Positions 31,499 through 40,149 of a DNA stretch of 64,000 nucleotides are shown piece after piece. Origin of the DNA: Colwellia sp. (lineage in GTDB: Bacteria > Pseudomonadota > Gammaproteobacteria > Enterobacterales > Alteromonadaceae); the NCBI GenBank assembly GCA_020630795.1, contig JAHDIK010000015.1:1-64000 (forward strand), read 5' to 3'. The stretch's first letter is position 1, and each line of letters begins with the position of its first letter. The position numbers were made by a program, and so were the translations under genes. The notes below the pieces were generated by a model that saw only the letters and a list, made by a program, of their open reading frames with translations, ran no database searches and was not told where the DNA came from.

Positions 31499-31870
31499 AT
31501 GAACAACTCACAAAATACACTTAATAGATATTGCTTAGCACTTGATTTAAAAGATGACCCTGCATTAATTGCAGAATATATTGAGTACCACAAGCCTGAA
31601 AATGCTTGGCCACAAATAACGGCTAATATGGCAGAAGCCGGTATTCTTGATATGGAGATTTACCATTTAGGCGATCGTCTGTTTATGATTATGGAAACTA
31701 ATGATAGTTTTGACCCAACAGCAGAGCCAAAAACTGATGAAGGTAAAAAGAAATCAGATGAATGGGAAACGTTAATGTGGAAATATCAACAACCGCTTAA
31801 GTGGGCAAAAGACGGCGAGAAATGGGTTAAAATGGATTTGATTTATGATTTAAAAAAAGCATTAAAATAA
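31499..31870 (+). CDS. L-rhamnose/L-fucose mutarotase family protein
   Basis: 123 residues matching PF05336: NRYCLALDLKDDPALIAEYIEYHK at the start, GILDMEIYHLGDRLFMIMET in the middle and conserved late Trp residues (WETLMWKYQQPL). The family interconverts anomers of L-rhamnose or L-fucose. L-fucose is 6-deoxy-L-galactose, and porphyran is built partly of L-galactose-6-sulfate, so an L-galactose mutarotase role would fit the locus; this is inference. A purine-rich ribosome site (GGAGTAGAGAAG) lies upstream. It is monocistronic and ends at the terminator at 31938. Confidence 0.82.
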   Translation: MNNSQNTLNRYCLALDLKDDPALIAEYIEYHKPENAWPQITANMAEAGILDMEIYHLGDRLFMIMETNDSFDPTAEPKTDEGKKKSDEWETLMWKYQQPLKWAKDGEKWVKMDLIYDLKKALK

Positions 31871-31937
31871 ATTGAAGTAAGTTGCGGGACGTTGAATTAG
31901 TTGTTTGCACTAACGTATAGTGTTTTTAATAGTTATT

Positions 31938-31964
31938 AAAAAAGCCGCTTAACAGCGGCTTTTT
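31938..31964. terminator. Bidirectional intrinsic terminator
   Basis: A GCCGCT-TAAC-AGCGGC hairpin flanked by six A and five T lies between the convergent mutarotase and GH86 genes. Confidence 0.88.
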
Positions 31965-31987
31965 AGTTAGGGTTAGTATAAGTTTAG

Positions 31988-34900
31988 CTACTCAACAGGG
32001 GTTAGCGTTACATTGTCTATATATACAACACCCGGTGAGCCTAAGTTATCTATATGGAAGTTAAACGGAAATACGCCTGTACCTAACTTACCAGCAGGTA
32101 TATCTAAGCTCATGCTTTGCCAGTCGGTTGTAGCGTTGTTAAAGGTTTTGTTTATCCATCCTGCTAAGGTTGTGTTTATCCACAGTGTTGCTTGACCTGA
32201 TACTATCTTCGCATCAAATGCTATGCGATATACCTTTGTTTGGTCTACACCTGATAGGTTTGCGTATTGTAGTTTTAGTCCACCATTTGTTGTGTCTACA
32301 AGTAAGCCAGAAGCACCGTCTTTTGCAGCAACAGCATCAACTGAGAATGTAGCGAGGTTTAGTTGACTTGTTTCACTTCTCGCAAATAGTTTTGCGGAAT
32401 CAATGGCTCCGTCAAATGTTGATTCTAGACCTGAGATTAGGTTTGGATCTAAAGCGTTAACCGTTACAGAAACTGTATCATTAATGCCATTACTTGCCGA
32501 CGCTGTTATTGTAGCAGAGCCTGAACCAATAGCAGTTACTAGCCCATTTTCACTTACCGTTGCAATATTTTCATCAGAGCTTAGCCATGTTAATTCGGCA
32601 TTCACAACGCCTGATGGCATTACACTTGTACTGATTTGGTTTGTTTGTGAAGCATCTAATGTAATATCATTGCCAAGCTCGATACTGCTTACTTCTATAG
32701 CAGGAATGATATTGGTAACATCAAGAACAGTAGAACTGATACGGCCGCCGGCATCTGAGAATGTGATACTAACTGTGTTGTTTTCAGACAACAAGTTATG
32801 TGGAACGGGTACATCTATTGTACCAAAAAATAGATCTCTGTTCGCTTGATCATATCCTGCCCAGTCATCTGGTACCGTTACTTGTGTACCATTTACCGAA
32901 AGAGTCGGTTGCTTTGATTTATTATGGTCGCGTCCAATCCCCATTCTTAATGATGCTGTTGATTTATCAGCATCTAACGTTGTTACATCGACACCATTGA
33001 GTGTAAACGTAATTGCTTGATTCGCTGTAATTGTCTGTAAGTGTTCATCCGCATAGTATGTTTTTCGTTGCGCGGTTGTGGTGTTTTCAATGGTTTTATC
33101 TAGTGTTACAACAAGTTTTACAGTTTCTGACGGGTCTAAAGTTAACGTGCCAATATTTAACGCATCACCTGAAACGTCAGCGTTAGTAACTTCGCTAGTG
33201 GTTGTTAACGTCGCACCTTCGTCGGCCGGAACTTTCAAACGCGAGATATCAATCGATGTATACTTGTAACCTAACATTTCACGTAAATTGATTGAAATGT
33301 CTTTTTGTTCCCATTCTAAGTTACTAACAATAATGTACGCCTTGTCATCATTTATGAATGTTGCGACTTGCGTATCAGGATCGTTATTTGAAATATTAGC
33401 TCGGTAACCTTCCACATCTTTCCAAAATTCGAGGAAAAGCATGTTATTGTTTTCTAGGTAGTTGTCAGCCGCATTGGGGTCGATAAATTCCCATCGATTG
33501 GTTGAAGTGTTTAACGTAATATTGTCTGGATTTGGGCGCCACATACTAGGGTTATAAGGGTGTCCATTACCTTGTGATGGGTTCTGCCAATACCATGTAG
33601 AGTGACCTGTAATAAATGGAATAGACGTTAAAATACGGTCTTCTCGTTCCATTAGTTCTAGCATGATGTGGTTAAACGATTTTATTGTTTGACTATTTAC
33701 CGTTGCGTCGTACTCAATAACACCTGCTGGTCGATCAACAATCGCACCGTACTCTGTGATTGCGTGAGGCTTAACTACATCCCACTTAAACATGGAGTAG
33801 GTTTCAATTAAATCTAATATTGCTTTTGAATTACTGCCAGATCTTGCGCTGTTTGCTCCAACAACGTTAACACCATCATATAAGTGTACTGAAAATGCAT
33901 CCATATGCTCACCGGCATTATCCATAAACATTTTCATACGACTTTCCCAATGTCCAAAATCCCACAGTTCAAGCGATGGCCATGCAGATGCAAAACCAAT
34001 AACACTGACGTTGGATAATTCTGGTCGCGAATCAAATTCTTTACCTATTTCAGCAAACCATTGAGTCATGTGCTCACGGGTTTGTTCTTCGCTATTGTTG
34101 TAATTTTCTTTGTACTCACCTGCATGAACGAACGGCTCATTCATCGGTTCATAAAATAGCGGTCGTGAATTGTCATCATAATAGTGAGTAAAGTAATCTG
34201 CTGCCCAACGCGCACCATCAATAGGTTCGTTATTGTCGTACATAGGATTAGCAGGGTGGTCAGTCACTACAACACGATTTGAGGCAATGTCAGAATTTAT
34301 ATTGTTGTAATAGTTAGATATGTTTGAGGCACCATTTGATATGGCTGTAGCTGTTGTAGGGTAGGTTCCATCGGCATCTAGCTGGTTTTTTACAACCGTT
34401 TGAGATAACGGACTCCAGAATTGTCGACCATGATCTGCTCGATAATTATTTTTAAAGTTTTCTGCCAATTCTCTAGTGTAATTACTATTTGTAAAGGTAT
34501 CGTGTACGTTTAAAAACTTTGTTCTATCGAGTGTCGAAACGTTTCCGTAAAACTGTTGAGTATTAAGATCAATGGTAATTTCTGTTGATGATGTTACGGG
34601 TGGCGTTGTGGCAGCGCCTTCACCATTTACTGTTACTGTTAATGATCTCGGTGTAGTGCTTTTACCATCACTAATATTAAAGGTATATGCAATGGTTTGT
34701 GTTTCACCTTCGACTAAATCTGCGTATGTTGCGGGTGATATTGAAACCGTTGAACTTGATGTAGTAACCCCTGTGCTTGGATTACTTGCGTTTGCCGTGA
34801 GGTTTGAAATAGACAATGTATCACCGTCTGCATCGGCGCTTCCTTGTAAAAGGTTGATCTCAAGGTCAGCATCAGATTCGTTGAGAGAAACAGCTATATT

Positions 34901-35044
34901 ACCATTGTGAGTAGGCGCACTATTGGCTGGTGGGGTTGGAGTTTCAGGTGTAGGGTTCTCTGTTGAACCCCCTCCACCTCCACAAGCAGTTAATACAGTA
35001 ATTGCTAAGGGCGTTAATAATACATTTAGTTTATTTTTATACAT
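31988..35044 (-). CDS. GH86 beta-agarase/porphyranase, multimodular lipoprotein
   Basis: 1018 residues. Lipobox LTAC is followed by GGGGGS and a Thr/Pro linker. A cadherin-like domain (IAVSLNESDADLEINLLQGSA style) spans about 45-145. The GH86 catalytic region begins near residue 155 (ITIDLNTQQFYGNVSTLDR), with the acid/base Glu in YEPMNEPF near residue 300 and the likely nucleophile in AITEYGAI near residue 430. Beta-sandwich domains follow, then a Big_2 domain (TVSENGLVTAIGSGSATITA) and a C-terminal CBM-like jelly roll. GH86 enzymes cleave agarose or porphyran internally; which one cannot be decided by eye. As a surface lipoprotein it would make the oligosaccharides imported by the TBDR. Confidence 0.88.
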   Translation of the reverse strand: MYKNKLNVLLTPLAITVLTACGGGGGSTENPTPETPTPPANSAPTHNGNIAVSLNESDADLEINLLQGSADADGDTLSISNLTANASNPSTGVTTSSSTVSISPATYADLVEGETQTIAYTFNISDGKSTTPRSLTVTVNGEGAATTPPVTSSTEITIDLNTQQFYGNVSTLDRTKFLNVHDTFTNSNYTRELAENFKNNYRADHGRQFWSPLSQTVVKNQLDADGTYPTTATAISNGASNISNYYNNINSDIASNRVVVTDHPANPMYDNNEPIDGARWAADYFTHYYDDNSRPLFYEPMNEPFVHAGEYKENYNNSEEQTREHMTQWFAEIGKEFDSRPELSNVSVIGFASAWPSLELWDFGHWESRMKMFMDNAGEHMDAFSVHLYDGVNVVGANSARSGSNSKAILDLIETYSMFKWDVVKPHAITEYGAIVDRPAGVIEYDATVNSQTIKSFNHIMLELMEREDRILTSIPFITGHSTWYWQNPSQGNGHPYNPSMWRPNPDNITLNTSTNRWEFIDPNAADNYLENNNMLFLEFWKDVEGYRANISNNDPDTQVATFINDDKAYIIVSNLEWEQKDISINLREMLGYKYTSIDISRLKVPADEGATLTTTSEVTNADVSGDALNIGTLTLDPSETVKLVVTLDKTIENTTTAQRKTYYADEHLQTITANQAITFTLNGVDVTTLDADKSTASLRMGIGRDHNKSKQPTLSVNGTQVTVPDDWAGYDQANRDLFFGTIDVPVPHNLLSENNTVSITFSDAGGRISSTVLDVTNIIPAIEVSSIELGNDITLDASQTNQISTSVMPSGVVNAELTWLSSDENIATVSENGLVTAIGSGSATITASASNGINDTVSVTVNALDPNLISGLESTFDGAIDSAKLFARSETSQLNLATFSVDAVAAKDGASGLLVDTTNGGLKLQYANLSGVDQTKVYRIAFDAKIVSGQATLWINTTLAGWINKTFNNATTDWQSMSLDIPAGKLGTGVFPFNFHIDNLGSPGVVYIDNVTLTPVE

Positions 35045-35231
35045 TCTTATACCTAATTTAAACGCAAATTTCCGATTGAAATTTTAAAATAGGCTTTGAT
35101 ATTTACATAAGAAAATGCACATGTAAATTATAAAATTTAAATATACACTGGTTGAGCTGTTGCTGTTATTAGGCTAACTATAAAAAAGGAGCTGAAATCA
35201 ACCCCTTAAATTCTTAGTTACCGCGAAAAAG

Positions 35232-35966
35232 TTATAATTTCCTCACCCATATATTTCGATAACTTACTTCATCATTATGATCTTGTAACCAAATTGGAGC
35301 ACATCCATGAGCTTTACCATATTGAGCTTTACCTCGATAAGTAGTATTGCCTTGAATCTCTGTATGGTTTTGAATAAGTACACCGTTATGTAACACTGTT
35401 ACATATGCCTTATCTTTTACCTTACCTGAATTATCAAAAGTTGGAGCTTTGTATATTATGTCGTAAGTTTGCCATTGACCAGTAGGTAAGCTTGCATTAA
35501 CTAATGGCGCTGTTTGTTTGTATATTGAACCGGCTTGACCGTTCGAGTATGTTCTATTTTTGTATGAATTTAATACTTGTACTTCATATCTTCCTTGTAA
35601 AAATATTCCACTATTACCAGAACCTTGACCTTTCTTACCCGCGATTGGAGTTGGTGTCATAAATTCAATGTGAAGTTGCATATCGCAAAACTTTTGCTTA
35701 CTACTTATGCCGCTAGTGCCGGGAACTATTGTTGTATATCCATTTTGAATTGACCATTTAGCAGGGTTATCTTTTCCATGATGCCACTCGTTTAAATGCG
35801 TACCGTCAAATAAAACAATTGCATCTGAAGGTACTGGAGAAGGTTTTACTTCAGCAGGTATAGGTTCCCAAACCTCTGTTAATTTTGGATCGGGTAAATT
35901 ATCATTTTTCGCGGCGATAGTTGTACAACTTGTCACCATTAGCAAAGCAGGAATGTATTGTTTCAT
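35232..35966 (-). CDS. DUF1080 (3-keto-disaccharide hydrolase-like) lipoprotein (2)
   Basis: 244 residues, a compact form of PF06439. A short signal with VTSC as lipobox is followed by IVLFDGTHLNEWHHGKDNPA, the family N-terminal strand. GSGNSGIFLQGRYEVQVLNS carries the most conserved block, and the C terminus is DHNDEVSYRNIWVRKL. It is shorter and more canonical than the paralogue at 7552. It stands between GH86 and GH16, so a role in galactan processing is likely. The sugar-3-dehydrogenase usually needed to make 3-keto substrates is not evident in the window. Confidence 0.85.
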   Translation of the reverse strand: MKQYIPALLMVTSCTTIAAKNDNLPDPKLTEVWEPIPAEVKPSPVPSDAIVLFDGTHLNEWHHGKDNPAKWSIQNGYTTIVPGTSGISSKQKFCDMQLHIEFMTPTPIAGKKGQGSGNSGIFLQGRYEVQVLNSYKNRTYSNGQAGSIYKQTAPLVNASLPTGQWQTYDIIYKAPTFDNSGKVKDKAYVTVLHNGVLIQNHTEIQGNTTYRGKAQYGKAHGCAPIWLQDHNDEVSYRNIWVRKL

Positions 35967-36129
35967 GTTTTAAACTTCATTTAAATTAAAGGGTTAATGC
36001 TTAACTAAGCATGCGCTAGAGTGTTATCAGTGTTTATAATCCTATCATTAAATAAGGTAAATTCTATGTTTTTATATGATTTAATGTGTTTAAATATAAA
36101 TATTCGTATTTTTTATTGAAGATTTATTA

Positions 36130-37086
36130 ATGAAGTTTATACCAACCCCTAAGTATACTTTTTTGTTATCTACTTTATGTTTAACAGGATGCTTAAGTAA
36201 CTCACCAAGTCATATTGTTAATAGCAACGTGGAACCAACTTTTGAAATTCCTAGCCAATTACCTGAAGCACCAAAAGGGTATAAATGGGAATATGTTGAC
36301 AATATGTCTGATGAATTTAATGGTTCTTCATTAGATACGTCAAAATGGCTCGACTATATTCCTACTTGGAAAGGGAGACCACCTGCAAAATTTTTAAAGG
36401 ATAATGTAAGTGTTAGTGATGGTAATTTAAAACTAAAAACCTCAACTTATAGCGCAGATAACGAAGGTTTTACCATGGGTGGTGCTGCCGTTTCAGGTAA
36501 GCATGGTGCAGTATACGGATATTATGAGGCACGGCTTAAAACATCTAAAACAAAAATGTCTACTACGTTTTGGTTACACTCTGACGATCATGACAGTGTA
36601 GGACCAGCTTGTAATGAATCGCATTCGATAGAAATTGATATTTTAGAGGCGATAGGCGGGTGGCCTCAAAAAGTTTGGACAGACGTCATGCACTCTAACA
36701 CTCACTATAAAGGTAGAGAGTTAGTAGACGGAAAATGCAAGGGCGCAGATTATTTTTCACAAGGTGTTAAACATGATACAGGTACAAACTTATCTGATGG
36801 ATATCATACATACGCAGCTTGGTGGGTAACCCCAAATAAAGTGAAGTTCTATTTTGACAATCAGCTAACGGGTACCGTTGAACTAGATAACCCCGTAGAT
36901 AAAGCCCCGTTTAATAGTGAAATGTCTTTGCGAATGGTGGTTGAAACGTATTATTGGCAGCAAAAGCTTATTAAGCAGGTTGAGGGTGATGACGAACCTT
37001 ACCCAACAGATATTGAACTTGATGACGCATCTATAAACACTGCTTATTATGATTACGTACGAAGCTACAAATTAGTTAAGCAATAG
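36130..37086 (+). CDS. GH16 endo-beta-galactanase (agarase/porphyranase type), lipoprotein
   Basis: 318 residues, almost all catalytic domain. Lipobox LTGC follows the signal. The GH16 signature EIDILE is at residues 168-173, giving nucleophile Glu168, assisting Asp170 and acid/base Glu173. Substrate-cleft stretches FWLHSDDHDS and WTDVMHSNTHYKG surround it, and a late MVVETYYW is typical of agarase-like GH16. It should cut beta-1,4 bonds of agar- or porphyran-type galactan. It is followed 15 bp later by sulfatase C on the same strand. No extra binding module is attached, unlike GH86. Confidence 0.9.
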   Translation: MKFIPTPKYTFLLSTLCLTGCLSNSPSHIVNSNVEPTFEIPSQLPEAPKGYKWEYVDNMSDEFNGSSLDTSKWLDYIPTWKGRPPAKFLKDNVSVSDGNLKLKTSTYSADNEGFTMGGAAVSGKHGAVYGYYEARLKTSKTKMSTTFWLHSDDHDSVGPACNESHSIEIDILEAIGGWPQKVWTDVMHSNTHYKGRELVDGKCKGADYFSQGVKHDTGTNLSDGYHTYAAWWVTPNKVKFYFDNQLTGTVELDNPVDKAPFNSEMSLRMVVETYYWQQKLIKQVEGDDEPYPTDIELDDASINTAYYDYVRSYKLVKQ

Positions 37087-37101
37087 CGTGGAGTTAAATA
37101 T

Positions 37102-38913
37102 ATGAAATGTAAACTACTAATCAACGTATCATGTATATTGCTCATTGCAGCCTGTAGCCCTAGTGATCCAACTAGTGAAAAGAAGCTTACTGATAACCCT
37201 GCAATTGTAAAAACGTCTCCAGCCGAGCCAACCAATGTTGTATTGATACTGATTGACGATCTAAATCATTATGGCGTTACCGCGTATGGCGCTAACCGAC
37301 TGCATTCGTACGATGGTCTATTTACAAATAAAGAATTTGGAACGCCGAATATTGATGCGTTAGCAAAGCAAGGGCTGCGTGTTGATCACGCTTTTGCTTA
37401 TCCTATTTGTGAGAATACGCGAATAGCATTAATGAGTGGTAAAAATAACGATAGAAACTATTTACAACCTAAGTCTCAACATCGATCTGATATAACATTT
37501 GGAGACGCTTTTAAAAAAGCAGGTTACGCGACAGGGCTTTTTGGTAAATGGAAGCAAACACGTGGTGATAAGCAAGTAGCAGGTAAAGACTACATAGCAG
37601 AGTTTGGCTGGGACGAGTACGCTGCATTTGATGTAGTTACCGAAGGTCAACGCTTCATCAATCCTAATTTGGTCATTAATGGTGAAGTTAAGAATTATAA
37701 TGGCAGAACAGATGTAGATCCTGAAACAGGAAGGCGTTGGTATGGCCCTGATATTGTTAATCGCCATGCACTCAACTTTATAGATAAAAACAAAGATAAG
37801 CCGTTCTTTTTATATTATCCGATGATTTTGGTTCATGATGATCACAAACCAACACCAGATACCAAACCAAATAACATTTTTGACAATTTTGATGAAACCG
37901 CTGATTACAATAATACGGGAGGAGATGATCGTCGCTACTTCCCCGATATGATTGAATATATGGATAAATTGATTGGGAATGTGGTTAAACAGCTCGATGA
38001 ATCTGGCGTTCGAGAAAATACCTTAATAGTAATAATGGGCGATAACGGTACTAAAGAAACCTTTGGTCACGTTCTCGCTGATGGAACTATTTATCCTGGG
38101 AGAAAGGGAGGTAATGCAGATAATGGAATACACGTACCCCTAGTTATCAATTATCCAAATGTAGTGCCAGCGAGTCAAGATAATGGGTATCGAGCATATG
38201 AAGGCTTAGTTAATTTAACCGATATCTATCCTACTATTGCAGACGCAGCAGGTATTGCAATGCCCAATGCTGAACAGGTCGACGGTATTAGTTTTTGGGA
38301 ACAAGCCAAAGGTGCTACCGGAGAACCTAGAAAACATATCCATACTTGGTATATTGGTAATAATAAATACGATGATGAAGATGTTGTATTACGATACGCA
38401 TTTAATAAAGATTTTAAGCGTTATGCGCCAGACAAAGATTTTCCTGAAGGTCGATTTTTCGATTTGCGTACCGACTTGTTAGAGCGAGGTGGCAAGCGCT
38501 TTATAGAACGCAGGTGGGGCGTGCGTAGGTATAGCGGACTTGAATTAAATGAGCTTACAAAGGAACAAAAATCAGCTTATGACGCCTTGGGCGTTGTGCT
38601 TGAGCAAAATGAGTTGGTGGGAGTGAAAGCTTTGCAGGTTATTGCACCGAAAACACAACTAACGGTAGGTGAACATATACAACTTAACAGTAAAGCGTTA
38701 CCAGTGAATGCTAAGCGTCAAGGTGTTATTTGGGAATCGAGTAATCCAGATGTGCTAAGCGTTAATAAGTTTGGTGAAATTACGGCAAAAAGCAATGGTG
38801 AAGCCTTTATCACTATTTACTCGTGGGATGATGCATTACCTTTATCTGCAAACACTAAACATGCGTATCAAAAATCTGGTATTTCGTCGTCGCAACGTTT
38901 TGTGGTTAACTAG
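37102..38913 (+). CDS. Atypical S1 sulfatase with CENTR active-site motif and Big_2 tail (C)
   Basis: 603 residues with lipobox IAAC. Sulfatase fold elements are present (LILIDDLNHYG, GTPNIDALAKQG, VIMGDNGTKE). The maturation motif, however, is CENTR at residues 103-107: Pro is replaced by Asn. The usual GKWHLG reads GKWKQTRG, without the His. The metal-binding Asp residues and PMILVHDDH are kept. The last ~85 residues form a Big_2 domain (VGEHIQLNSKALPVNAKR then VLSVNKFGEITAKSNGEAF). The Cys may still be converted if the local formylglycine-generating enzyme tolerates Asn. A good ribosome site (GGAG, eight bases before ATG) and the 15-bp gap couple it to GH16. Confidence 0.85.
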   Translation: MKCKLLINVSCILLIAACSPSDPTSEKKLTDNPAIVKTSPAEPTNVVLILIDDLNHYGVTAYGANRLHSYDGLFTNKEFGTPNIDALAKQGLRVDHAFAYPICENTRIALMSGKNNDRNYLQPKSQHRSDITFGDAFKKAGYATGLFGKWKQTRGDKQVAGKDYIAEFGWDEYAAFDVVTEGQRFINPNLVINGEVKNYNGRTDVDPETGRRWYGPDIVNRHALNFIDKNKDKPFFLYYPMILVHDDHKPTPDTKPNNIFDNFDETADYNNTGGDDRRYFPDMIEYMDKLIGNVVKQLDESGVRENTLIVIMGDNGTKETFGHVLADGTIYPGRKGGNADNGIHVPLVINYPNVVPASQDNGYRAYEGLVNLTDIYPTIADAAGIAMPNAEQVDGISFWEQAKGATGEPRKHIHTWYIGNNKYDDEDVVLRYAFNKDFKRYAPDKDFPEGRFFDLRTDLLERGGKRFIERRWGVRRYSGLELNELTKEQKSAYDALGVVLEQNELVGVKALQVIAPKTQLTVGEHIQLNSKALPVNAKRQGVIWESSNPDVLSVNKFGEITAKSNGEAFITIYSWDDALPLSANTKHAYQKSGISSSQRFVVN

Positions 38914-38964
38914 CCTAGCGGGGCCTATCTATTTTCAAGTAAATATATTCAAGTAAACTCATGC

Positions 38965-39000
38965 AAGTAAACAAGAGCAGGGCATTGCTCTTGTTTACTT
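38965..39000. terminator. Strong hairpin between convergent sulfatase C and ansA
   Basis: A perfect 15-bp stem (AAGTAAACAAGAGCA and TGCTCTTGTTTACTT) with a 6-nt loop. The repeat CAAGTAAA occurs three times at 14-bp spacing at 38936, 38950 and 38964, the last forming part of the stem. Confidence 0.75.
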
Positions 39001-39023
39001 GGAAATAACTAACAGCCTTAGCT

Positions 39024-40040
39024 CTAGTAAGACAGCTCACCCCGCAAATTACTTTGCATTAAATCTTTAATTTCTTCCGAAGGAAGATTTTTACTTAATA
39101 GGTAATGTAATTTAGTGAGTGTGGCTTCTAACGTCATATCTTCACCTCCTATTACTCCGCATTTACTCAGTGCATTACCTGTAGCGTATCCGTCCATGTT
39201 TACATTGCCTTTAATACATTGGCTGCAATTAACAATGATAATTCCATCGTCATTCGCTTTTTTAAAGCAATCTAATAATCCTTTATCTTGTGGCGCATTT
39301 CCAACGCCGTAACTTCGTATAATTAGCGCTTTAACAGGTTGTTGAATAATGTTTTTTAATACGTCGGTACTAATTCCTGGATACAAGTGAACCACACCAA
39401 TAGGTTGAGGCGTAATGTTACTTAGTTTAAGTGGTTCGATAGTGCTTGCGTTAGGCTCTGATATTTCACCCTCAATCAGGTCAATATTAATACCTGCCTC
39501 TATTAGTGGAGGAAAATTAGGAGAGTCAAACGCGTTAAAACCATCTGCATAGGCTTTAATGCTTCTATTTCCACGATATAATTTGTTGTTAAAATATAAT
39601 CCCACCTCAGGAATAGGATAATTCGCGGCAATGTATAACGAGTTAAGTACGTTTACCTGTCCGTCTGAACGCAATTGACTAAGAGGAATTTGAGAACCTG
39701 TAACGATTACTGGCTTAGCTAAATTTTCAAACATGAACGATAAAGCAGAGCTTGTATAGGCCATAGTGTCTGTGCCGTGGAGTACTACAAATCCATCATA
39801 GTCAGCATAGTTTGCCTTAATATCATCAGCAATAAATTGCCAATCTTTTGGGATCATATTTGAAGAGTCGATTAATGGCGAGTATTCATTTATCGTGAAT
39901 TCAGGCATCTCATCTCTATGAAAATCTGCGTTTGCGAGAATAGACTCTGTTAAATGGCCTTTTTGAGGAATATAGCCATTTTCACTGGCTTTCATACCAA
40001 TAGTACCGCCGGTATACGCGATATAAATTCTTTTTTTCAT
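39024..40040 (-). CDS. ansA: Type I (cytoplasmic) L-asparaginase
   Basis: 338 residues from ATG 40040, the same length as E. coli AnsA. Catalytic Thr motifs are YTGGTIGM at the start and VLHGTDTMAYT near residue 90. It hydrolyses L-asparagine to aspartate and ammonia in the cytosol. The frame runs ten codons further upstream, but ATG 40040 has AGGA eight bases before it and fits the family N terminus. It lies 110 bp downstream of sppA on the same strand; the sppA-ansA pair also occurs in E. coli and relatives. It has no evident link to galactan use. Confidence 0.93.
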   Translation of the reverse strand: MKKRIYIAYTGGTIGMKASENGYIPQKGHLTESILANADFHRDEMPEFTINEYSPLIDSSNMIPKDWQFIADDIKANYADYDGFVVLHGTDTMAYTSSALSFMFENLAKPVIVTGSQIPLSQLRSDGQVNVLNSLYIAANYPIPEVGLYFNNKLYRGNRSIKAYADGFNAFDSPNFPPLIEAGINIDLIEGEISEPNASTIEPLKLSNITPQPIGVVHLYPGISTDVLKNIIQQPVKALIIRSYGVGNAPQDKGLLDCFKKANDDGIIIVNCSQCIKGNVNMDGYATGNALSKCGVIGGEDMTLEATLTKLHYLLSKNLPSEEIKDLMQSNLRGELSY

Positions 40041-40102
40041 GTGTGTGTTCCTAACGCTAGGTAATTTCATAACACGTGTTATTTGTTTAAAACGTTTAAA
40101 AA

Positions 40103-40126
40103 AAAGCCCCGATAAATCGAGGCTTT
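40103..40126 (-). terminator. Intrinsic terminator after sppA
   Basis: AAAGCCCCGAT pairs with ATCGAGGCTTT with one mismatch around an AA centre, flanked by A and T runs. It lies between sppA and ansA on the minus strand, so ansA may have its own promoter. Confidence 0.7.
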
Positions 40127-40149
40127 ATATACTCAATTGTGCTTATTTA

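Noticed and set aside
32403-32849. 148-codon plus-strand frame inside the GH86 gene
   Set aside because: Antisense shadow of a clear multidomain enzyme; no motif or ribosome site.
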